This document shows, one piece after another, positions 31,598 through 41,800 of a stretch of 64,000 bases of DNA. The notes beneath the pieces were generated by a model. The model ran no database searches. It was not told where the DNA came from and worked only from the letters and a program-made list of their open reading frames with translations. Each line of letters begins with the position of its first letter. Positions within the stretch are counted from its first letter, which is position 1. The position numbers and the translations under genes are program-made. Origin of the DNA: Selaginella moellendorffii (taxonomy: Eukaryota > Streptophyta > Lycopodiopsida > Selaginellales > Selaginellaceae); the NCBI RefSeq assembly GCF_000143415.4, contig NW_003314295.1:747038-811037 (forward strand), in the 5' to 3' direction.

Positions 31598-33027
31598 TCA
31601 AAACTCGCCAAAACAATCCCGCTCGCGATTATCCGAGAACTCGTACGAGATCGTCGACGAGGAGCTACGCCGGCTGTCAATCTCCTCCTCCTCTTTCCTC
31701 ATCGAGGACGAGCTCACCTTGGAGGAGCTCCAACTCATGGTGGTGGCCGGGGTGGACTGGATCGTGGTTGCCGGCATCGTTTGCTTGAGCAGCTCGTCCA
31801 CTGTCACCACCTCCATCCTCTCCTCATCAATCGCCAGAGGCTCCGGAACCCACGGTGGACGGGCGACGTGTTGGATTGCCTCCCAGTCCACGCCCCGGAA
31901 GAAAGCGTGTGACTTGATCTCCTCGGCGCCACCTTGGCACCCCAGCCTCTTGGTCGGGTCTTTCGCCAGGAGCTTGGAGATCAAGTCGCTCGCCTCTGTC
32001 CAGTCCCCAGGAAATGCCGGCTGCGAGCTCAGGATGTTTAGAAACGTCTCCCTCCGGTTCCTCCCCTTGAACGGCGTCACCCCGTAGATCATCTCGTAGA
32101 GGAAGATCCCAAGTGTCCACCAGTCGAGCGGCTTGCCGTGCCCGGATCCCAGGATCATCTCCGGGGCGACGTACTCCTCGGTTCCCACAAAGGACTGCGA
32201 CTTGATTTCCTTGGCGGCTGCCGCCGCTGCGGCAGCTCCTTTCCTTCCTCTCATCTCCGAGGGAAAGATTTTCTTTGTTGGGCGATGAGACGGCTTAACG
32301 TCCACCGCCTTGCGAGCAGCGCATCCGACATCCACTGACAGGGGCGTTGAGCACATGAATGGAAGGTTCTTCATCTTTTTTTGCTTGGGCTGCGGAGCTG
32401 GAGCTGGAGCTGGAGCTCCAGGATGATGGTGGTGGTCACGGTCCTGCTCGATCCTCACGGACAGATCGAAATCCGTAAGCATTATGTGACCATCTTCCTG
32501 GATGAGAACGTTCTCGGGCTTGAGATCCCTGTATATGATCCCGGCCTTGTGGAGATACTCGATCGCTAGGCAAACCTCCGCGGCATAGAATCTGGAAGGG
32601 AAAAGGAAAGGCAAAGTAAGAAAACCAGAACTTCTCGGATGAGAGCTTTCGCTTACCGAGCGGCATTCTCCGAGAATCGTTTCTCGGGCTGGCGCTGCCG
32701 GAGCCTGTTCATGTCACCCCCGGGGCAGTAATCCATGACGAAGTAGATGTTCTTCTTGGACTCGAAATGGCTGAAAAGCTTGGGCGTGAAAGGATGAGAG
32801 AGCATCGAGAGTATCTCCAGCTCCCTCTCCACTCGGTACTGGTTGTGCCGGGCCTTCACCACCTCCTTGTTCATCACTTTCATCGCCAGGGGCTGTCCCG
32901 TGTTTCTCAGCGTCGCCAGAAACACCGTCCCCATGTCGCCATACCCAAGCCTCTTGAGCGCGTTGAAATCGTCGGATTCGTAGCCCGGCACGAGATCGGA
33001 GCCATGGCTATCGCTCCTCGACAGCAT
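31598..33027 (-). CDS. AGC VIII serine/threonine protein kinase
   Basis: Two exons, 32657-33027 and 31598-32591, give 454 residues. Features in order: glycine loop GYGDMGTVFLA, catalytic Lys in LAMKVM, ERELEILSMLSHPFTPKLF, hinge MDYCPGGDM, catalytic loop YRDLKPEN, and DFD instead of DFG (LTDFDLS). An insertion of about 85 residues (His-, Pro- and Ala-rich with basic clusters) precedes the activation loop SFVGTEEYVAPEM. DWWTLGIFLYEMIYGVTPF and RLGCQGGAEEIKSHAFF complete the kinase core. DFD plus the insertion defines the plant AGC VIII group (PID, D6PK, UCN, OXI1 and relatives). The protein ends CFGEF, an FxxF hydrophobic motif of the kind that docks PDK1. Substrates may include auxin carriers or stress proteins, but the subgroup is not certain. 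The kinase looks catalytically competent. Confidence 0.9.
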
Positions 33028-33560
33028 TTCGATCGAAATCTTGCCAAATTCCGTGAATTCCCCGCAGGATATCCCTGGATCGGCGATATTTCCTTCACAG
33101 ACCCCCTCTCAGCTCGCCGCCTAAGCCCTGTGACCGAATCGCGCCGTGAAGGGAAAGAAATCTACTAGATCGCTGGACGAAGAAGAATCGCAGAAACCCG
33201 CAGCTACAATACCTTGGCATTGTGACCGATCATCAAAGTCACAGCCGGGGAAGAACTAGAGATCGCGCAAAAACCTAGCGCCTTCGTCTTCTCCTTCTTC
33301 TTCCTTTCGAAAGAAAGACCGCCTTATAAATATAGGCGAAAAGTGCGCCACGTGTCCGCTGGCGGGAAAACCCCGTAAATTCGTGCGGCCTCCACCGAAA
33401 CCGTTGGATGTGACGCAGGCGCGCCGTTGGATCCGGGATTTGCAGATATTGTTTGTGGGATCTGATCACTAGTTTTTTGCCTTTGGAGATTTAGGGCTTA
33501 TAAACTTTGAATGCAATAGATCACTCACTGTTGCTTATCAACTTTGGAGATTATTTGCGA
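33028..33560. other. Probable promoter region of the AGC kinase gene
   Basis: No gene seen. A TATAAATATAGG-like box on the plus strand near 33326 is palindromic enough to be ambiguous in direction. A CTTCTTC run at 33285-33302 may belong to the 5' leader of the kinase transcript. Confidence 0.3.
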
Positions 33561-33599
33561 TACAATACACTAATGCGCCCAACTAGATCATTCCAACTC

Positions 33600-35725
33600 G
33601 AATCTCTTACACTCCAAAGTTGAGATTGGGTATCTGGCGACCAATGTTTTCTAATCTTTCCAAATCGAGTTGACGATCGATCAATCGAAAGATATCATAT
33701 AATGCGAGGGAACGAACAGATCGTGCGCGCGCGTATCATCGCTATCTTTGGGTCAAAAGCTTCCCACACGTTGTCAAATGCCCATGCCAGTTGCCAGATT
33801 TGGACCTCCTCACCAAACAAATCCCATCCCACGTTTAATTTTTTTTGTCAACAGGTGCGTCTTTCGTGAGAAAGAATCTCTTGGAAGAATGGTTGTTACC
33901 GTATTTAATACGCCAAGAGAAGAGAAGAAAAAACAAATATATACCTTTGATTCTTAAGGCGGTGATAAGAGGATTCGCCTTTAAGCTCGACTTTAAGCTC
34001 AGCTGGTCTGGAATGCGGCTGGAGCGTCAAACTGGAGTGAGCGTGGCGAGCTCTTTGTTTGATCCCTGGCAAAGAAACCACCATCAGCAGTTCCATCTAA
34101 CAAGAGGAACCTCTAAAGGCTCGTAAGAGATGAGGAGCATACCTCTTTGACGACCATGCGCTTGTAAGCCGTGAAGCTACCGTACGCGGAGGAGCTTTTC
34201 TCCGCGGGCTCCATGCTGCTCGCCATCGATCAGCGTCACCGTCCCTGAGGATGGATGCTTTTGCTGCTCTAGTCGTGGGAGAACTCGCTGCTGTTGGACG
34301 CGGACTTCGCACCGGCAGTGGCTGTGTTCTAGAAATCCTCAGGCTGCCGATGCGCGATCGCTGGCGATGGCGAGTGACACGGAAGAAGCCGTGAGCAGCC
34401 ACGAGGACGATGGCCACTGCCAAGGAGAGCTGGGAGGCTGGCGTCGTCGACCGCGGTAGAAGGTCGCCACTGACCAGCAAGCGAGGAGAATACGTCTGTA
34501 AGTCGTCGACGTTCTCAATCTCCGGAAGCTCGTCACCAACACTGGACAGGGCCTCGCCGCTGTGAACTTCACGTACAGTAGCAGCGTCGTCGTCACTTGA
34601 GGATTCCTGACTCTCCTTCTGCGGCCTTTGTGAACTCCAAAGACTCGCCAGCCAAGATGCTTCCCACATCATGATAAAACTCGACGTCTTCGTGTTCCAT
34701 CAGCTCCAAGTATCTCTGCTGGACGTCTCGCTCGGACCGTCATGAGCAGCGCATCCAGCTCCAAGGAATCCACCGAAAACAAACTGAGACCTGTGCTCTG
34801 ATTGCGAAAGCTCTCGCTTACATCGTAGTCAGGAGACCCTTCCCAGTCGTCGAAGTCAGCAAAGTCTCTTGTCACCAAGATGCTTAGTCCGAGTGAACTT
34901 CTGCCTTAAGGTGGGGACACTGCTTTCGCTCGCGATGTCTGTATCCGTTACATCGATTGCTACATAAACTTCCCAGCAGCAGAATGAATGATGCTGCTCT
35001 CAAAGTCGTGCCGAATGGCGCTTCCTCCTGTTCAGTCGCTACCACTTCACCATTTTCCTTCCCTTCTATCGTCTGGGTGATCGATCATCACCTAGCTTTT
35101 CCTGGAAATGGTCGTTCAAACTTTCCTGTGGTTCTTCAGTGGCTCGTACATCCTTCGGTAAGAACCTCGGTAGCAACATCTTCGACGTGAAACGAACGCT
35201 CTTCGTTGCTGAGACACTCTTCTTCGGCAAAACACTTCCATCACCCGTTGCGTTTTCTCCTCGAGACTTGAGAGACTAGATGGGACATTCCAGAGTCTCA
35301 CCTTCTTTAAGCTCGAGACTGCTGAGAAACTCCAGACGCCAGTCAAAACTTCGGCCTGGGAGTCCGCCAGTTCACCTTCGGATCATACCTGTTCACTCGA
35401 GCTCTCCGATGCATGGCTCTCGGCGGAGAAAGTGTAAACCACAAAGTTGGGCTTGGCGGAGACATCGACAGCGACGACAAGCTCTCGTCGCTGCTGCTAT
35501 CAGCACTGTAGAGAGCGATAATGCTCTTGGTGGTTCCTCGTCCACAGCACACCAGTCCTGTTCCTGGTTTTCCCGAAGGATCCTCTTGGAGCTGCTGGTC
35601 TTAGTCATGGAATTCCAGACCTTGAATTTTCCTCCACTATCCACAGCCGCATTCTCTTTGAACGATAAGTCAAGCCCGCCGATGATAGCTGTGAAGGCAA
35701 AGTCAGGGCTAGAGTAGAAAGAATG
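33600..35725 (-). pseudogene. Decayed tandem copy of the membrane protein gene at 36.4-38.4 kb
   Basis: The minus strand is collinear with 36.1-38.3 kb at high identity over the whole length, including the 3' flanking DNA (33640-33960 matches 36140-36470). Shared blocks include DFADFDDWE, SPDYDVSESFRNQSTGLSLF, EIENVDDLQ and GGKFKVWNS. Many small deletions break the frame, for example the loss of the acidic tail of the EFTKAEEE block, of the first exon, and of the acceptor region at about 35710. The first-exon sequence MSATIDKESPFG of the intact copy is absent. The period between copies is about 2.5 kb. Confidence 0.85.
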
Positions 35726-35904
35726 GATTGCTTTTGCCTCTCTTCTTGTGCCTTCTTCTTTGCCTCTCTCTTCTTGTGCTTAATGGTGGAGCCTTTGCCT
35801 CTAAACCCTAAACCCTAAACCAGCTCCCAGAAACATTCCTTTTCATTAATGAAGTGGTTCTCCGAGAAAGGAAAAACAGGACGATTACAAGCAGCCCTGG
35901 ACGC

Positions 35905-36371
35905 ATGTCCGAGGAAGACAAGGAGCAAACCGTGTCAAACATCGCAAACCAGTTCATCCAAGAGCGTCAAATGGGCCTCTTCCGGAAATGCGATGGGGAT
36001 CGAGAAAAAGAAGTCGCCGAAACCGTATACCATGATCGCCTAAAGGAAAGCAAGTTTGCGGAACTCAGTTTTAATCCACGTGGCGCAGCAGCACAAGAAA
36101 CTCGAATTTCTTACACTGATTGGGTTTCGGGCGACCATGGTTTTCTAATCGAGTTGACGATCAATGACTCTAAAGATACCATACAATGCAAGGGATCGTA
36201 TCATCGTCCCCCGAGAATATGGGGATCGAATATGCAACATCAATATCTTTGGGTCAAAAGCCTCACACACGTTGTCAAATGCCTTTGCAAGTTGTTGGAT
36301 TTGGACTTTCTCACCAAACAAATCCCACGCTTCGTTTTTTTTGTCAACAGGTGCGCGAGAGATTCTTAAAA
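35905..36371 (+). other. Open frame of unknown status between the two copies
   Basis: An ATG at 35905 opens a frame with a charged, helix-prone start (SEEDKEQTVSNIANQFIQER, LFRKCDGDREKEVAETVYHD). It continues past 36100 into DNA shared with the upstream copy, where the frame is not kept. The first 60 codons look more protein-like than the rest. No family recognised; it could be the remnant of an exon of another gene. Confidence 0.2.
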
Positions 36372-36443
36372 CTGGATGGAAACGGTATTTATACACAAGA
36401 GAAGAGAAGTAAACTGATACATACCTTTGATTTCTTGTTTGAG

Positions 36444-38416
36444 CTAAGCCGGTGACAAGAGGATTCGCCTCACAAGACAAGGAGACCTCGACTTTAAGCT
36501 CCGCTGGTCTCGAATGCGGCTGGAGCGTCGAACTGGAGTGAGCGTAACGAGCTCCTTGTTTGATCCCTGGATAAAGAAAAGTCCATCAGGAGCTCGAAAA
36601 GAAAGGGGAGCATACCTCGTTGACGACGATGCGCTTGTAAGCCGTGAAGCTACCGTACGCGGAGGAGCCTTTCTCCGAGGGGAGGATATCATCGATCAAC
36701 GTCTTCGTGGGAGGACTCGCTGCTGTTGGACGCGGACTTCGCGCCAGCAGTGGCTGTGTTCTAGAAATGCTGCCGGTGCGCGATCGATGACAATATACAC
36801 GGAAGAAGACGTGAGCAACCACGAGGACGATCGCCACTACCAAGGAGAGCTGGGAAGCTGGCGTCGTCGACCGCGGTAGGAGCTCGCCTTTGGCCAGCAA
36901 GCGAGGAAAATACATCTGTAAGTCGTCGACGTTCTCGAGCTCCGGAAGCTCGTCACCAACACTGGACAAGCTCTCGCCGCTGTGAACTTCTGTATGATCA
37001 CGTACATCAACGTCGTCGTCACTTGATTGCTCTCCTTGGACTCCTGACGGTTCTTTTTCTGCTTCTTCTTCGGCCTTTGTGAACTCCAAAGACCCGCCGG
37101 CAAAGATGCTTCCCACATCATGATAAAACTCGACGTCTTCGTGTTCCATCAGCTCCAAGTATCTCTGCTGGACGTCTCGCTCGGACCCGTACATGATCGC
37201 CATGAGCAGCGCATCCAGCTCCAAGGAATCCGTCGAGAATAGGCTCAGACCTGTGCTCTGATTGCGAAAGCTCTCGCTTACATCGTAGTCAGGAGACCAT
37301 TCCCAGTCGTCGAAGTCAGCGAAGTCTCTTGTCACCGTGTCTTCAAGACGCTTAGTTCGAGTGAACTTCTGCCTCAAGGTGGAGACACTGCTGTCGCTCG
37401 CAATGTCTGTATCCGCTATGATCAGCGTTGTAGCGATTGCTACAAAACTTCCCAGCAGCAGCATGAATGATGCTGCTCTCAAAGTCGTGCCGAATAGTGG
37501 CGCTTCCTCCTGTTTAGTCGCTCCCACTTCACCATCTTCCTTCCCTTCTATCGCCCTCGGTGACTGATCATCGCCTAGCTTTCCATCCTGGAAATGGTCG
37601 GTCAAACTTTGCTGCTGTTCTTCAGTGGTTGTAGAGCTCTTACATCCTTCGGTAAGAACCTCGGTAGCAACATCTTCGACGTGAAACGAACGCTTTTCGT
37701 TGCTGAGACAATCCTCTTCTTCGTTGTCCGCGGACAAAACACTTGCATCACCCGCTGCGTTTTCTTCTCGAGACTTGAGAGACTCGATGGCACTTTCCAG
37801 AGTCTCACCTTCTTTAAGCTCGAGACTGCTGAGAAACTCGAGACGCCAGTCCGGGCGGTACCTCAAAAACTTCGGCCGGGGAGTCCGCAAGTTCACCTTC
37901 GGATCATACCTATGGCCACCTTCCACAGAACCACTCGAGCTCTCCGATCCATTCGGCGACATGGGTGGAGAGAGAGTAAACCGCGAAGTTGGGCTTGGAG
38001 GAGACGTCGACAGCGACGACAAGCTCTCGTCGCTGCTATCAGCACTGTTTCTCTCGGAGGAGAACGATAATGCTCTGATAGACTTTGGTGGCTCCTCCTC
38101 CACAGCACACCAGTCCTGTTCCTGGTAGCAATTACTTTCCCCAAGGATCCTCTTGGAGCTGGTCTTAGTCATGGAAGAATTCCAGACCTTGAATTTTCCT
38201 CCACTATCCACAGTCGCATTCTCTTTGAACGATAAGTCAAGGTCGCCGATGATAGCTGTGAAGGCAAAGTCAGGGCTAGAGCCAAGAATTTCCCGAGCTA
38301 GAAAGAATGGACTCACCGGGCGGATTATCGGCGGGGGAGCTCTTAAAGAGCGGATTTTCATGGTAGCGCCTCAGCCTGGCGCCGAATGGAGACTCCTTGT
38401 CGATTGTAGCAGACAT
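36444..38416 (-). CDS. Plant protein of unknown function with two membrane segments
   Basis: Three exons, 38317-38416, 36616-38255 and 36444-36566, give about 620 residues. It begins MSATIDKESPFGARLRRYHE, and the first intron (61-62 nt) uses the CTTCACAG acceptor, which alone restores frame. Conserved-looking blocks are GGKFKVWNSSMTK, YDPKVNLRTPRPKFLRYRPD, DFADFDDWEWSPDYDVSESF and YGSFTAYKRIV, ending in TPVRRSSRIRDQ. Hydrophobic segments near the middle (ASFMLLLGSFVAIATTLII) and near the C terminus (LSLVVAIVLVVAHVFFRV) suggest two membrane spans. The first 300 residues are Ser/Glu-rich and probably disordered. The layout matches a plant-only family I know by pattern but cannot name. A decayed tandem copy lies immediately downstream (33.6-35.7 kb). 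Confidence 0.75.
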
Positions 38417-38826
38417 CTCTGCTGCTCGGAGGAATGGAGGAAGAAGATTCTCACCGCAGCCGAGACAAGAACAAAATCGCAAGAAGGAAAACCTGGGAAT
38501 CGATCGAATCGGTCGCAAGAATCTCGCTGCCTTGAAGGAGCGCCTTTGTCGCCTTCCCTGTCCCAAATGCTGGGGTAGCAAGAAAGAGCAATAGCCCTCG
38601 AATTAAGAATATTCTATACAACGGTCAAATGAATCTGGACCGTCCAAATCTGGACGGACCTAAAGCGACGTAAATAAACCAAGTTTTAAACCTCAGCTTT
38701 TATCTTCTTCCCAGATCTTCCCCTCCCACAAAATGGGAAGAACAGCAAAATTATACCAGAGTTTGTTTGATGGCTGGATTGCCAAGTTATTCCTCGCTGC
38801 CTCTTTAACGATGAAAATTGGAGATC

Positions 38827-41800
38827 TCACTGCTGTTGCTGCTGTTGCTGCTGCTGCTGCTGCTTTAATTTATTCTTCTTCTTCTTGCTCGTCTCTAGAC
38901 TCAATCCTTCGCCCAGTCCCACTGGAGTGCTCTTCCGATTATCAAAATTTGAGCTCGCTTGATCGCTAGTAGAAGTTGCTGCTGGTACCGATGCTGCTGG
39001 TGCTGCTGGTGCTGCTGCTAATGATGGTGTTGAGTTCTTCGAGTTTGAAGAGCCCTTGCCGTTGTTAAAGAGGCTGATAAGGTCGCTGAGAGTGGGATCA
39101 CCTGGATTGACGCTGGACGACGAGGACGAGGAGCGTACATTGAGGCCTTTCGCGACTGCCTTCTTGCGAACTTCCGCCGCTGCCCGAGCGCCACGCTCGT
39201 CCATTCCTCTTGTTCTCGGGAGCGTTTCTCCCAGGAGCGCCGCAGCCGCCACGGCTTTGTTTATCCCACGCCCCGCGCCACCGCCGGCTGCTTGGAAAAC
39301 TTGGACCAAGTCGGCCCTCGCCTGGTTTTCAAACAATCTGTTAGGAGGAAAGTCAATGATAACAATGCAGTCTACCTTCAAAGCTTCTGACTTTTGCGAC
39401 GCTACCATGGTCGCAGCCTGACCTCTTTGCTTTTGAGCATGAGCCTGAAGAAAACGGTTGGTATACTCGTATAACTTAGGCAGAAAACCAACCTGCAATT
39501 CGCGGACTTGAAACGTTCTCATCCAGTTTGCCGACTCCTTGGTTCGGGGATCATCTTCACCCAGCTGTTTAGACAGTATGTCGTGTGTACTCTTTTCATG
39601 CTGCAAGATTTCACGATTTGAAGTCAGGCATTCCAACTTCACGAAAGTCGATGAAAACAATACCTGTAGTGATAGCTTGTAGGCACCCATGAAATTAAAG
39701 GCCACGGCCAAAGCATGATAGCAAACCGCAGTCTGGATGTGATTACTTCCCAAAAGGCGCTCATTTTTCTTGAGCGCCTCTTGGAGGTACCTCAACGCAA
39801 CGTGCATGTTGCTTAGCTCTTGGTACATAACAGCAATATTGATAAAGGTTGCTGCAACGTCCGGATGATCACATCCACACGAAATATTAAGAAGCAGAAG
39901 CGTCCGGGCCATGTGTCTTAAAGCCGAATCGGTCTGGTTCAGTCCATGATAAAACAACGCCATGTTGCCATAGCTGTAAAAAGATAGACAACAACAAGCC
40001 ACAATCAAAAGAAAGGTTTTTCAGAGAAAAAAGTCATACCTGTGTGCAGTATCTGGATGATCACAGCCAAGGCAACGCTCATTAATTATGAGCTCTTTAT
40101 GTTGTTGCATAATCGCTCCTCCCATGTCACCGGTATGATATAGAACCATCGCCAAATACCTGAGTGTGCCTCAGAATGAAAAAAAATACAGAAAAAAAAC
40201 ATTGCATCAATACCTGCAACAATTTGCCACCTCCCTATGCATTGGGCCAGAAACCTGCAACGATTAAGAGAATGAGATCTCGTTAAAGAGAAAGAAGAAA
40301 GAACACCTGTTGCAAGATGAAGAAAGCCTCGGAGAAATGCTCGTATGCCTCGGGAACTTTGCCCTGATACGCACGCAGTAAGTCAATCCTCTAGATGCGC
40401 AACTTAGCTTACTTGGGCAAATAGAAGCTTGCCATTCTCCATAAGCTCTTGAGCATCTGCGCAAACTGGAGCAGCGTGTTTCACAACCGCCTGGAGGTCG
40501 AGTATGTCCATTTGTTCAAATGGGGTGGCTGACTCAAGATTATACGCCCTTGCAGCCAAAGTTATTCCAACCTGAAGTCGCCATTAAGACAATTGTGCAA
40601 AAATTAGAAGGTGTTACCTTTAGGCAGATATTCCTAACAGCTGAAATCTTGCGAATGATGGCTCTGAAGTCATCTGCAAAATCAAACTGCAGGGCGGTAG
40701 AAATAAATACATGAAAAAACTAACACAAATAGAAAGCTTCACCTGGTATTTAAAGTGAACGCTCTCCTTGATATCGATCCATACAAGCTCCGAAGTGATA
40801 CACGCATAAAATGGCTGCTTGTTGGCCTGCAGGTTACTGTAAGCAACTAACACATCCATTCCATACATTTACCTCGTCAGAGACAACAGCATTGGGTGAT
40901 GAATGACCACCTTTCTTCTTCTTTCCCGGGGACGTCTTTGTTGGAGTTACCTTCGGACTGGCAGATTGCACAGTACCGAAGAGACAGTTCAGAAAATGAG
41001 CAACGCATCCTCCAACATCCTGGTCAAGTGTTTCTCTTAGAATACCCTGCACATAGCAAAGATAAGCGCATTATGAACCAGCTTCGCATAAAAACTGCTT
41101 GAACAGAACCTTTAAAACGTGTTTTGCTGACCGAACAACCATTTCAACAACGCAAAGCTCGTAGATATGTGGCATATGCTTCGCTAGCTGAGCCACCTAG
41201 AAGAATGCAGCAAAACAGAGGTCAAAACAGAACTTTCAAATAATAAATCCCGAGTACCTTGCCAAGGTATCTAATATTGATGCCATGGGCGTGTAATGCT
41301 TCTGTTAAAGTTTGCCCATCCATAGGTGAAACTTCCAGGCTACTAAGGTCCTGAATAAATTTCTTGAGTACGACGTTCGTTAAGTAATCCCCAGCTTTTC
41401 TAACTAACTCTTCATCCGCAGCTTTTTCCTGGAACACGGAGAACCATTATGACAATCTAGGAGAACTGAGACGACAGTATCTACCTCGGGCTCTCCGGCA
41501 ACAGTGAAATCCGTAAAGACGTTAGGATTAAACAAAATCGTTGGGATGCTTTTATCATCCCTCTCCGTTTGTGACTCGGCCTACAAAGCATTTCACGTCA
41601 GTGTTGAAATATATTACGAGATCGTATACCTGACAAAATGCAGCGATTAGCTCAGGTCTCAAAACGGATAGACGAGATCCTGGTCCAGTGTAGTTTACAT
41701 CCCTTGGAAACGTCCTCATCAAATCAAGTATGTAGTATCTGCCCAACGTAAAGGAACGTTCGTTACTACGGGGTTTTAACTCAGACTAACCAGCACCTAT

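Noticed and set aside
36586-38361. Unspliced 591-codon model starting MKIRSLRAPP for the membrane protein
   Set aside because: Its first residues are the first exon in the wrong frame, then an intron. The spliced start MSATIDKESPFG with a CTTCACAG acceptor fits better and keeps frame.
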